Shown here in pieces: positions 17,905-25,910 of a stretch of DNA of 64,000 bases (its first letter is position 1; every line of letters starts with the position of its first letter). Below the pieces are notes generated by a model. The model had not been told where the DNA came from. It worked only from the letters and a program-made list of their open reading frames with translations, and made no database searches. Origin of the DNA: JAUUSJ01 sp964439395 (GTDB lineage: Bacteria; Bacillota; Clostridia; Lachnospirales; Lachnospiraceae); contig CAYTNV010000001.1 of assembly GCA_964439395.1 (NCBI GenBank), positions 234,620 through 298,619 on the forward strand, in the 5' to 3' direction. Both the position numbers and the translations under genes were made by a program.

Positions 17905-18207
17905 ATGCGCCTAAATCCAAAGGAACAGGAAAAATTATTACTTCATATGGCAGGCAATCTCGCAAAAGAGAGAATGGAAAGAGGCTTGAAGTTAAATTAT
18001 GTGGAGGCAGTTGCCTATATTAGCTCTGAATTATTGGAGCTTGCAAGAGATGGAAAGGAAGTAGTTGAGCTTATGCAGCTTGGAACAAAACTGCTCACAA
18101 AAGAGCAGGTTATGGACGGAGTGGCAGATATGGTACATGAAGTACAGGTGGAGGCTACTTTTCCAGATGGAACAAAGTTAGTAACCGTACATAATCCAAT
18201 TCAGTAA
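17905..18207 (+). CDS. ureA: Urease gamma subunit
   Basis: A 100-residue structural subunit of nickel urease, starting MRLNPKEQEKLLLHMAG, with ERGLKLNYVEAVAYIS and the terminal VTVHNPIQ typical of UreA. Full family length. Start ATG 17905 follows ATGGAGGAAAA. First gene of the operon; ureB follows after 18 bases. Separate gamma and beta genes are the common bacterial form, unlike the fused Helicobacter subunit. Confidence 0.97.
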   Translation: MRLNPKEQEKLLLHMAGNLAKERMERGLKLNYVEAVAYISSELLELARDGKEVVELMQLGTKLLTKEQVMDGVADMVHEVQVEATFPDGTKLVTVHNPIQ

Positions 18208-18225
18208 GAAGGGGGCATAGATAGT

Positions 18226-18585
18226 ATGAAAATCGGAGAAATCATTCCAGCAGATAGAGAGATTCTTTTAAATGAGGGAAAAGAGACAAAGAAGATGATA
18301 GTTGCCAATATTGGAGATAGACCAGTTCAGGTTGGCTCTCATTATCATTTTTTCGAGGTAAATAAATGCTTAAAATTTGATAGAAAAGAGGCATATGGCT
18401 TTCACCTTGATATCCCATCTGGTACGTCTGTGCGTTTTGAGCCAGGTGAGGAAAAAGAAATTGCATTGGTTGCCCTTGGAGGTAAGAAACGTGTCTTTGG
18501 ATTAAATGATTTGACTTGTGGTATGGCATGTGAAAAAACAGCTGCAATTGCGATGGATAGAGCTGCCAAAAAGGATTTTATTTAG
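18226..18585 (+). CDS. ureB: Urease beta subunit
   Basis: A 119-residue subunit with the family signature IGDRPVQVGSHYHFFEVN and RFEPGEEKEIALVALGG-type strand near residue 75. UreA, UreB and UreC form the (ABC)3 urease trimer in the cytosol. It begins after AAGGGGG-type ribosome site and is followed by ureC after 32 bases. Confidence 0.97.
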   Translation: MKIGEIIPADREILLNEGKETKKMIVANIGDRPVQVGSHYHFFEVNKCLKFDRKEAYGFHLDIPSGTSVRFEPGEEKEIALVALGGKKRVFGLNDLTCGMACEKTAAIAMDRAAKKDFI

Positions 18586-18617
18586 AGCAACAATTATAAT
18601 TTAGGAGGAGAACGTAC

Positions 18618-20339
18618 ATGAGTAATAAAATTTCAGGCGAAAAATATGCGATGATGTTTGGCCCCACAGTGGGGGATAAAGTAAGGTTAGCAGATACAAG
18701 CTTGGTAATCGAGGTAGAAAAAGATTATACAGTATACGGCGATGAGATTAAATTTGGCGGTGGAAAAACAATTCGAGACGGCATGGGACAGGCAGTAAAA
18801 ACAACAAGTGCAAATGGAGCTCTCGATTTAGTTATTACAAATGCCTTGATTGTAGACTATACAGGTATTATGAAAGCGGATATTGGTATTAAGGACGGAA
18901 AGATTGTTGGAATTGGCAAAGCAGGTAATCCCGATACAATGGATGGTGTGACACCGGGTATGGTAGTCAGTGCGTCCACAGAGGCTTTAGCTGGAGAGAA
19001 TTTAATTGTGACAGCGGGTGGAATTGACACTCATATTCATTTTATTTGCCCACAACAGGTTGACTGTGCACTCTATAGTGGTATTACGACGATGATTGGT
19101 GGAGGTACAGGTCCAGCAGATGGAACAAATGCTACGACATGTACACCAGGACCTTGGAATTTAAAAATGATGCTAAAAGCAGCGGAGGAGTATCCGATGA
19201 ATCTTGGCTTCCTTGGAAAAGGAAATTGTTCTGATGAAGCTCCTTTAATAGAGCAAGTAAAAGCTGGAGCGATGGGACTTAAAATTCATGAGGATTGGGG
19301 TGCAACTCCAGCAGTGATTGATCATTGTTTAAATGTGGCAGATGAGTATGATGTACAGGTTGCTATCCATACGGATACATTAAACGAAGGTGGATGTGTG
19401 GAAGATACGATTAATGCAATTGCTGGTAGAACAATTCACACATATCATACAGAGGGCGCTGGCGGTGGACATGCTCCTGATATTATTAAGGCGGCAGCTT
19501 TTCCGAATATTTTACCATCTTCCACAAACCCAACAATGCCATTTACAGTAAATACATTAGATGAGCATTTAGACATGCTTATGGTATGCCATCACTTAGA
19601 TAATAAGATTCCGGAGGATGTCGCTTTTGCAGATTCTAGAATTCGGCCAGAGACAATTGCAGCCGAAGATGTTCTTCATGATATGGGTGTATTTAGTATG
19701 ATGAGTTCTGACTCTCAGGCTATGGGACGTATCGGAGAAGTTATTACACGTACATGGCAGACAGCTTCTAAGATGAAAGATGAGCGCGGCGCTCTCAAAG
19801 AAGATGAAGGAAATGGAAATGATAATTTCCGTGTAAAACGATATATTTCAAAGTATACAATTAATCCAGCAAAAACTCATGGTATTTCTAATTATGTAGG
19901 TTCTGTTGAGGAAGGAAAATGGGCCGACTTAGTACTTTGGAATCCAGCGTTCTTTGGAGTAAAGCCTGATATTATTATTAAAGGTGGTATGATTATTGCC
20001 TCTAAAATGGGGGATGCAAATGCTTCCATTCCAACAACACAGCCTGTTATGTATCAGCCAATGTTTGCGGCTCACGGTGGAGCGAAGAATGAGGCTTGTT
20101 TGACATTCGTATCTAAGGCTGCTATGGATGAAGATATCGCAAAAAATCTTAAATTGAGTAAGAAAGTTGTCCCAGTAAGTGGATGCCGTGATATCGGAAA
20201 GAAGGATATGGAATTTAATAATGCAGTTCCAGAAATTACAGTTGATCCAGAGACATATGAGGTAAAGGCGGATGGAGTATCTCTCTCCTCAAAGCCAGCA
20301 AAAAAACTTCCACTAACACAGATGTATAGTCTTTTTTAA
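18618..20339 (+). CDS. ureC: Urease alpha (catalytic) subunit
   Basis: A 573-residue enzyme that hydrolyses urea to ammonia and carbamate. The N-terminus has the conserved YAMMFGPTVGDKVRLADT. Nickel ligands are visible: HIHF (about residue 139), the carbamylated Lys in GLKIHEDWG (about 221), the HTD/HTEGAGGGHAPD histidines and the Asp of DSQAMGR. The active-site flap has MVCHHLD. Full length with no damage. It needs the accessory proteins UreD, E, F and G encoded downstream. A 170-base gap with a large hairpin separates it from ureI. Confidence 0.98.
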   Translation: MSNKISGEKYAMMFGPTVGDKVRLADTSLVIEVEKDYTVYGDEIKFGGGKTIRDGMGQAVKTTSANGALDLVITNALIVDYTGIMKADIGIKDGKIVGIGKAGNPDTMDGVTPGMVVSASTEALAGENLIVTAGGIDTHIHFICPQQVDCALYSGITTMIGGGTGPADGTNATTCTPGPWNLKMMLKAAEEYPMNLGFLGKGNCSDEAPLIEQVKAGAMGLKIHEDWGATPAVIDHCLNVADEYDVQVAIHTDTLNEGGCVEDTINAIAGRTIHTYHTEGAGGGHAPDIIKAAAFPNILPSSTNPTMPFTVNTLDEHLDMLMVCHHLDNKIPEDVAFADSRIRPETIAAEDVLHDMGVFSMMSSDSQAMGRIGEVITRTWQTASKMKDERGALKEDEGNGNDNFRVKRYISKYTINPAKTHGISNYVGSVEEGKWADLVLWNPAFFGVKPDIIIKGGMIIASKMGDANASIPTTQPVMYQPMFAAHGGAKNEACLTFVSKAAMDEDIAKNLKLSKKVVPVSGCRDIGKKDMEFNNAVPEITVDPETYEVKADGVSLSSKPAKKLPLTQMYSLF

Positions 20340-20386
20340 AGAAATTCATAGTTTATAGAAAATAAGGTTAGCTAGAGAGAATAAAA

Positions 20387-20463
20387 GGCTATCGCATTTA
20401 GAAATATTATTACGAAATATAATGAGACGATATTTTGTAGTGATTTTTCTGAATGCGATAGCC
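20387..20463 (+). other. Large hairpin between ureC and ureI
   Basis: GGCTATCGCATTTAG (20387) pairs with CTGAATGCGATAGCC (20449), 14-15 pairs closing a 47-base AT-rich loop. No T run follows, so simple termination is unlikely; RNA processing or stability of the structural-gene message is a reasonable guess. Confidence 0.7.
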
Positions 20464-20512
20464 GACTAAAAGATAGAAGAAATCTGAATTTAAAGATGAA
20501 AGGAGGAAGACA

Positions 20513-20992
20513 ATGTTAGGTGTTTGTTTATTGTATGTAGGTATTGTTTTGATTAATAATGGTGTCTGCAATTTAGGAAAAATCGATGGAAAATCTGCAG
20601 CAGTTATGAATATTTTTACTGGTGCAGTATCTCTTTATTTAAATGGACTTTCCATTATTCAGGGTGATTATTATTCAGCAGGAACAGGCTTGCTATTTGG
20701 ATTTACATATTTGTTTGTAGCAATCAATGGTATCTTTGATTTAGATCCGAGACCTTTTGCATGGTTTAGTGGTTTTGTTGCAGTGAACGCAGTTATTTGT
20801 GCGGCAATTGCATTTAAGGATGATTATAGAATGGGTATTATCTGGGTTTTATGGGCAATTCTTTGGGCTACTGGATTTATTGAGACAGTACTTAAGAAGC
20901 CACTTGGAAAATTCGTTCCATATTTACAGATTTTCGAAGGTATTGTCACAGCTTGGATTCCAGGTATGATGATGCTTTGTCAAGTTTGGTAA
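20513..20992 (+). CDS. ureI: UreI/AmiS-family urea channel
   Basis: A 159-residue integral membrane protein of six predicted helices, full length for the AmiS/UreI family, with LYVGIVLINNG at the N-terminus and the conserved LFGFTYLFVAIN in the middle. In Helicobacter the homologue is a proton-gated urea channel; gating residues cannot be judged here. Placed between ureC and ureE it supplies urea to the cytosolic enzyme. Start ATG 20513 follows AAAGGAGGAAG. Confidence 0.92.
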   Translation: MLGVCLLYVGIVLINNGVCNLGKIDGKSAAVMNIFTGAVSLYLNGLSIIQGDYYSAGTGLLFGFTYLFVAINGIFDLDPRPFAWFSGFVAVNAVICAAIAFKDDYRMGIIWVLWAILWATGFIETVLKKPLGKFVPYLQIFEGIVTAWIPGMMMLCQVW

Positions 20993-21050
20993 AATACGTT
21001 CATACCCTAAAAGTTGAAAAAAGGGGAGAAATATTAAAAATAAAGAGTAG

Positions 21051-21082
21051 CTCTCATATTTTGAAATTAAAAAATATGAGAG
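21051..21082 (+). other. Hairpin between ureI and ureE
   Basis: CTCTCATATTTT and AAAATATGAGAG form a perfect 12-pair stem with an eight-base loop. It sits 33 bases before the ureE start and has no following T run. Confidence 0.7.
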
Positions 21083-21115
21083 TGAAGTGAGAAAAATATA
21101 ACGAGGAAAAATATT

Positions 21116-21595
21116 ATGTTATGCGAAAAAATTTTAGGAAAAATAAGTGATGAGCAATTTAAAGACTTAAAGGTAGATTATGTTGATATCGAATGGCATG
21201 AGGCTTTTAAAAAACTCCACAGAAAGGTGTCCAGTCTCGGAAAGGAAGTTGGAATTCGCTTAGAAAACGATATTTTGAAAAAAGGCTTAAATCAGGATGA
21301 TGTCTTAGGTGTGGAAGATGATACAGTGGTGGCAGTTAATATTCCAGCATGTGAGGTTATTGTAATTAAAGTAGATGGGCATCATCCGCGTATGAGAGAA
21401 AAAGTTTGCTATGAAATTGGAAATAAGCATGCCACAATGTTTTGGGGTGGGCAAGAGGGAGAGTTTATTACTCCTTATAATGAGCCAACTTTAGTTTTAA
21501 TGCAAAAATTACACGGAGTGACTGCTTTTAAGGACATAAGAAAACTGGACTTTTCCAAAAGTATTGGCTCTTCTATTAATAGTCATACACATTAA
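21116..21595 (+). CDS. ureE: Urease accessory nickel-binding protein UreE
   Basis: A 159-residue metallochaperone that delivers nickel to the urease assembly complex. The N-terminal peptide-binding part includes DYVDIEWHEAFKK, and the C-terminal metal-binding part has the conserved CYEIGNKHATMFW. The C-terminal tail ends in NSHTH, a short His-containing end compared with the long His-rich tails of some UreE proteins. Start ATG 21116 follows AACGAGGAAAA. Confidence 0.93.
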   Translation: MLCEKILGKISDEQFKDLKVDYVDIEWHEAFKKLHRKVSSLGKEVGIRLENDILKKGLNQDDVLGVEDDTVVAVNIPACEVIVIKVDGHHPRMREKVCYEIGNKHATMFWGGQEGEFITPYNEPTLVLMQKLHGVTAFKDIRKLDFSKSIGSSINSHTH

Positions 21596-21759
21596 AATTT
21601 TATATTTATCGAGGGATAATATAGTATGCTTTGTGGTTAGATAGATAGCTTGTACAGTATGATAGAGAGATTCATCTAGGCAAACGGTAGTAAGTCCTTT
21701 GAGCGGATGGATAGATTATAATATTTGATAAGGGATAGATAAAGATTGAGGAGAATGGA

Positions 21760-22470
21760 ATGGAACAAGCAAATTTAAGAAAGAAATTTCTATTATTGCA
21801 GATCAACGATGCTCTTTTTCCGATTGGAGGCTATTCTCATTCCTATGGATTAGAAACATATATTCAAAAAGATTTAGTGAGAGATGGAAAAACAGCTAGG
21901 AGTTATATTGAGCATAAATTAAAGTACGGATTTTTATATACAGAGTTATTGCCAGTGAGATTGGCTTTTGAGTATGCCAGTGAAGAGAGGATGGAAAAAC
22001 TAATGGAACTTGAGGAGATGACGCAGGCATCCAAACTTCCAAGAGAGATTCGACTTGCCAGCAATAAATTGGCATCTAGATTTATAAAAACAATATCAAA
22101 ATTGGATATTTCTTATGAAAGCGATATATTTGGCTCTTATTTAAAAAATATAAAAAAGACGCAGGAAGGATTATCGAATTATGCTATTGTGTATGGAGTA
22201 TTTTGTGCGGCAGTCGGTATTTCGAAAAAAGAGGCATTGGAGCATTTTTTATATGCACAGACTTCGGCGATGGTTACAAACTGCGTAAAGAGCATTCCTC
22301 TTAGCCAGACGGAAGGACAAAAATTATTAGTCGGCAGTTGTGAATTGTTTTCAGAGATTTTAGAAATGACATCTTGTCTAGATGAGAGTATGCTCTATTT
22401 ATCAAATCCAGGATTTGATATTCGCAGTATGCAGCATGAGTTTCTGTATTCAAGAATATATATGTCGTAA
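21760..22470 (+). CDS. ureF: Urease accessory protein UreF
   Basis: A 236-residue all-helical protein with the UreF signatures LQINDALFPIGGYSHSYGLET at the N-terminus and VTNCVKSIPLSQTEGQ near the end. UreF bridges UreD-urease and the GTPase UreG and controls GTP use during nickel insertion. Start ATG 21760 follows GAGGAGAATGG. A 164-base gap precedes it and a 195-base gap follows. Confidence 0.95.
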   Translation: MEQANLRKKFLLLQINDALFPIGGYSHSYGLETYIQKDLVRDGKTARSYIEHKLKYGFLYTELLPVRLAFEYASEERMEKLMELEEMTQASKLPREIRLASNKLASRFIKTISKLDISYESDIFGSYLKNIKKTQEGLSNYAIVYGVFCAAVGISKKEALEHFLYAQTSAMVTNCVKSIPLSQTEGQKLLVGSCELFSEILEMTSCLDESMLYLSNPGFDIRSMQHEFLYSRIYMS

Positions 22471-22525
22471 TTCATGACAGAAAATATGAGGTTATGGATT
22501 TTCTCGATTCAATATGGATAAAATG

Positions 22526-22561
22526 AAGCCTTTAAATATGGGAATATTAAAGTCAAAGCTT
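22526..22561 (+). other. Hairpin between ureF and ureG
   Basis: AAGCCTTTAAATAT pairs imperfectly with AATATTAAAG and GCTT, forming an interrupted stem of about 13 pairs within the 195-base ureF-ureG gap. Weaker than the other two operon hairpins. Confidence 0.4.
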
Positions 22562-22665
22562 ATTATGTATAATGATTGTCGGTAAAATATAAGCAAAAAA
22601 TTTTAGGAATTTTTTAGAGACGGATTGTTCTTGAAAAAATAGAAAAAGGATAGGAGGAAAAGAGT

Positions 22666-23277
22666 ATGGCTTATACCAAAATTGGAGTGGCAGGTCCTGT
22701 CGGTTCAGGAAAGACAGCCTTAATAGAAATTTTAGTTCGTAAATTAGCAAAGGAATATAGCATCGGTGTCATTACAAATGATATTTATACAAAGAAGGAT
22801 GCAGAGTTTTTATGTAAAAATAGTGTTCTTCCAAAAGAAAGAATTATCGGTGTGGAGACAGGAGGTTGTCCACATACAGCAATTCGGGAGGATGCCTCTA
22901 TGAATTTAGAGGCAGTGGATGAGATGATGGAACGTTTTCCAGATATTGAGCTTTTATTTATTGAGAGCGGTGGAGATAATTTGTCTGCTACATTTAGCCC
23001 AGAGCTTGTGGATGCGACAATTTTTGTTATCGATGTAGCTGAGGGAGATAAAATTCCAAGAAAAGGAGGACCTGGTATTACGAGATCTGATCTTCTCATT
23101 ATCAATAAAATTGACTTAGCTCCACTTGTAGGCGCAGATTTAGATGTCATGGCGAGAGATTCAAAGAAAATGCGCGGCAACCGTCCATTTTTATTTACGA
23201 ATATTCGAGGGGATGACGGTATTGCTCCAGTTATCGACTGGTTAAAGAAAGAAGTGCTGATGGAGGATTTGGTATAA
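22666..23277 (+). CDS. ureG: Urease accessory GTPase UreG
   Basis: A 203-residue SIMIBI GTPase. P-loop GPVGSGKTA is near residue 10, the invariant metal-binding ETGGCPHTAIREDAS near 65, ESGGDNL for Walker B, and NKID for guanine recognition. With UreD and UreF it drives nickel delivery to the active site. The stop overlaps the ureD start by one base (TAATG), so translation is coupled. Confidence 0.97.
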   Translation: MAYTKIGVAGPVGSGKTALIEILVRKLAKEYSIGVITNDIYTKKDAEFLCKNSVLPKERIIGVETGGCPHTAIREDASMNLEAVDEMMERFPDIELLFIESGGDNLSATFSPELVDATIFVIDVAEGDKIPRKGGPGITRSDLLIINKIDLAPLVGADLDVMARDSKKMRGNRPFLFTNIRGDDGIAPVIDWLKKEVLMEDLV

Positions 23278-24068
23278 TGAACCAAAATCAGTTTTCTAAA
23301 ACATCTATATTGAGGGTGAAATCTGCTATAAAAGATGGACATGCCTATTTAAGTGATATTGCTTTCACTGCACCGTTTAAAATTATGAAGCCTTTCCCCG
23401 TTGGAGAGACAGGACTTCAAGTATTAGTTTTAACTGCATCTGCTGGTATTATGGAGGGAGACACACAAGAAATAGAGATTATAGCAGGAGAGGGAAGTAA
23501 GCTGGAGTTTTTGACACAGGCCTATGAGAAGATTCACAAGATGGAAGAGGGAGAGGCTGTTAGAAAGACAAGATTAGTTGTGGGTAAAAACGCTGAGTTA
23601 AAATATCATCCGCTTCCGACAATTCCATTTGCGAAATCTTCCTATCGAAGTGAGACAGAGATAGAGTTGGAGGATGAGAGTGCAAAGCTTATTTTTACAG
23701 AAGTATTATCTTGCGGACGTGCGGCGAGGGGAGAGAGGTTTCAGTATCGTTATTATCATAATCTAGTTACAGCAAAACAGAAAGGACATTATATTTATAG
23801 AGATAATACAATATATGACCCAGAGAAATTCAAAATGGAAGAAATAGGAATGTACGAGGGATATACACATTTGGCATCTATGCTTATCTGTAATTATGAG
23901 ATTGGAGATGAGGTTCTTGGTCAAATGGTGGAATTTCTTGATGGGACAGAAAACATAGATGGAGCTGTGACAAGGTCAAATCATGGTGATATTGTGATTC
24001 GTATTCTTGGAAAAAGTGGACAAGGATTGACGAATATATGCGAGAAATTGGAAGGATATATTGAGTAG
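23277..24068 (+). CDS. ureD: Urease accessory protein UreD (UreH)
   Basis: A 263-residue scaffold protein that binds apo-urease and recruits UreF and UreG. Family features include AFTAPFKIMKPFP, SAGIMEGD and SKLEFLTQAYEKIHKM-type beta strands and the LSCGRAARGERFQYR segment. It is the last gene of the operon and is followed by a terminator. It carries no unusual feature. Confidence 0.94.
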   Translation: MNQNQFSKTSILRVKSAIKDGHAYLSDIAFTAPFKIMKPFPVGETGLQVLVLTASAGIMEGDTQEIEIIAGEGSKLEFLTQAYEKIHKMEEGEAVRKTRLVVGKNAELKYHPLPTIPFAKSSYRSETEIELEDESAKLIFTEVLSCGRAARGERFQYRYYHNLVTAKQKGHYIYRDNTIYDPEKFKMEEIGMYEGYTHLASMLICNYEIGDEVLGQMVEFLDGTENIDGAVTRSNHGDIVIRILGKSGQGLTNICEKLEGYIE

Positions 24069-24089
24069 ATTTATATTGATATAAAACAA

Positions 24090-24120
24090 AAAGAGAGGAA
24101 ATATTTAGTTTCCTTTCTTT
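24090..24120 (+). terminator. Terminator after the urease operon
   Basis: AAAGAGAGGAAA pairs with TTTCCTTTCTTT around a seven-base loop, followed by TTC; 21 bases after the ureD stop. Confidence 0.75.
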
Positions 24121-24363
24121 TTCTATGTTTCTTAGAAAATATAACAAAACTTTACAAAAAACATGGGAAAGGTCTGTTGTTTTCAGTGTTTTAGCATTGC
24201 AAGAGTACTTTAGTACGAAGCAATCTATGTATCATGAGCATCAAAATATTTTTTGACGCTTTTATCATAATATATTATAATGATAAAAAGTTTTTATACT
24301 ATTGTTATAAAAACAGGAATACATAGTGATTTATTTATATAATAAACATACGAGGAGGATTTT

Positions 24364-24546
24364 ATGAAAAAGCAACAAAGAAAAAATTTAGCAAGAGCCT
24401 TGCGAATGGTTCTTTGGATTACTGTGCTTGTATTAGAAATAGGGCTATTATCACAAGAGAGAAGTATATTAGGTATATTGGTGCTTTTTATAGTAGTAGT
24501 TAATATTATTTTGGAATTACGTTCCTTTCTACAAGATAAAAAATAA
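24364..24546 (+). CDS. Small membrane protein, unknown function
   Basis: A 60-residue protein with an excellent ribosome site (GAGGAGG, six bases before ATG 24364). A basic N-terminus is followed by two closely spaced hydrophobic segments (about 15-28 and 33-50) and a charged tail. No family recognised. Preceded by about 295 bases of AT-rich sequence with no clear gene. Followed by inverted repeats on the plus strand that may terminate it. Confidence 0.6.
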   Translation: MKKQQRKNLARALRMVLWITVLVLEIGLLSQERSILGILVLFIVVVNIILELRSFLQDKK

Positions 24547-24588
24547 ATTTTGGGAGATGACAGATAGAGGAAAAGAGATATATATATT

Positions 24589-24664
24589 CTTTTACTCACC
24601 CCTTACTTTTTTTAGTTGAAAATAACAATATTTCAGATAAAAATAGTATGAGGTGAGTAAAAGG
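24589..24664. repeat. Inverted repeat between the small membrane gene and rhaD
   Basis: CTTTTACTCACC at 24589 and GGTGAGTAAAAG at 24652 pair perfectly over 12 bases with a 51-base spacer. Function unknown. Confidence 0.6.
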
Positions 24665-24708
24665 AAAGTGGAAATTAAAAAGGGGAGGATTTTATAAAAT
24701 TATTTTTT

Positions 24709-24757
24709 ACTTGGCCAGCCATTTATGGCGTTCTAGGTTGACCAAGTATTTTTTTTA
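24709..24757 (+). terminator. Plus-strand terminator facing rhaD
   Basis: ACTTGGCCAGCC pairs with GGTTGACCAAGT (one mismatch), followed by a run of nine T. It would stop plus-strand transcription from the small membrane gene from running into rhaD, which ends head-on at 24765. Confidence 0.75.
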
Positions 24758-24764
24758 ACTATTT

Positions 24765-25592
24765 TTATTTCTCGTATAAAAATTTTTCTGGTAATTCTAC
24801 TTTAAAGTCTACAGCTAAGTTTCTAAAATTTTGAGGTGTAATTGTCTGTAATTTATCTGGTCTCATAGAAAGCATTTTCACTAAAATTTCTGCGGATTTT
24901 TCTACTGTATGCATTAATCCAAATGTCAAGTCAAAGTCTTCTCCAGAGCAGAACATTCCGTGATGTGCCCAGATAGCTACATCGTACTGTTTCATTAATT
25001 CACTTGTTGCGACAGCGATATCTCTTCCGCCTGGAACCATCCAGCCTACGACACCAATTCCAGATGGGAATACAACAGGACACTCTGTTGCCATCTCCCA
25101 AAGCTCTCTTGTAAATACTTCGTCTGTAAGTGGAAGTACAAAAGTAAGAGCGATAATATTTGTTGTATGGGCATGGTAGATAACTCTGTGAATGCCGTTT
25201 GAAGCTTTTTTCTTTACTTCATGATTCATTAAATGGCTTGGAAGCTCACTTGTTGGACGTCCGCCGTTTACAAGTCCCCAGAGAATTTTATAATTTTCTC
25301 CCTTGTCATCTACTTTGATAATGCAGATGCTATCTTCTGGGTCTAAAATTACATTTCTAAAATATTTTCCACTTCCTGTTACCATGAAATATTCGCCAGC
25401 TAAATCTGGAACAGAAGTTCCGATTTCTCTCCACTCACCGTCTTCTTTTAAATATTCTTTTACTTCTTCTACCTCTTCTGGTTTCATACGGTAGGAGAGG
25501 TTTCCGCCATTTCTCTCATGCCAGCCTTGCTCCCAACCATCGTTACACATACGAATAAATCCTTGTACAAATTTTACGTCTAAAATACTCAT
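24765..25592 (-). CDS. rhaD: Rhamnulose-1-phosphate aldolase
   Basis: A 275-residue class II aldolase that splits L-rhamnulose 1-phosphate into dihydroxyacetone phosphate and L-lactaldehyde. Visible features: GWEQGWHERNGGNLSYR at the N-terminus, VTGSGKYF, the zinc-binding HAHTTN pair and WAHHGMFCSG near the end. Full length for RhaD. Start ATG 25592 has AAAGGAAAAG upstream. It follows the isomerase and kinase genes on the same strand but is separated by 318 bases containing a perfect hairpin. Confidence 0.95.
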   Translation of the reverse strand: MSILDVKFVQGFIRMCNDGWEQGWHERNGGNLSYRMKPEEVEEVKEYLKEDGEWREIGTSVPDLAGEYFMVTGSGKYFRNVILDPEDSICIIKVDDKGENYKILWGLVNGGRPTSELPSHLMNHEVKKKASNGIHRVIYHAHTTNIIALTFVLPLTDEVFTRELWEMATECPVVFPSGIGVVGWMVPGGRDIAVATSELMKQYDVAIWAHHGMFCSGEDFDLTFGLMHTVEKSAEILVKMLSMRPDKLQTITPQNFRNLAVDFKVELPEKFLYEK

Positions 25593-25627
25593 TGCTTTTC
25601 CTTTCTTTTATGTTATGTTTATTTTTA

Positions 25628-25664
25628 CACTCAAAGAGCATATCTTGTTTATGCTCTTTGAGTG
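25628..25664. repeat. Perfect 15-base inverted repeat upstream of rhaD
   Basis: CACTCAAAGAGCATA and TATGCTCTTTGAGTG are separated by seven bases. On the rhaD strand no T run follows, so it may be an intercistronic stability hairpin in the rha message or a protein operator. Confidence 0.7.
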
Positions 25665-25750
25665 AAGTGATATTTTATACAGTATACCTATTAGATATAC
25701 TATATTCTAAATCCTTACGGTATGAAAAATAGCTTTGCTTATTTTTCAAA

Positions 25751-25796
25751 ATATATCTCTTTGGACATACTGTGTTTTATGCCCCACAGGCAAATA
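25751..25796. repeat. Diverged copy of the 40.65-kb dispersed repeat
   Basis: The segment with GGACATACTGTGTTTTATGC followed by CCCACAGGC matches the two tandem units at 40644-40780 (GCATACTATATTTTATGCCC, TGCGGG). Here the downstream hairpin half is decayed. It lies in the 318-base gap between rhaD and the isomerase gene, which holds no gene. Confidence 0.6.
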
Positions 25797-25910
25797 GATA
25801 ATTTTATTGTTTTACAAAGAACAGTTTTTCCTAGACTTTTGGTATCTGTCTCCACAATTTTAAAACCAGCGCTGTAATCTAGCGTTAATCTTAGATAGTT
25901 ATAATATTGC

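Noticed and set aside
24709..24757. Terminator of rhaD
   Set aside because: The T run lies on the plus strand, so it stops transcription toward rhaD rather than from it.
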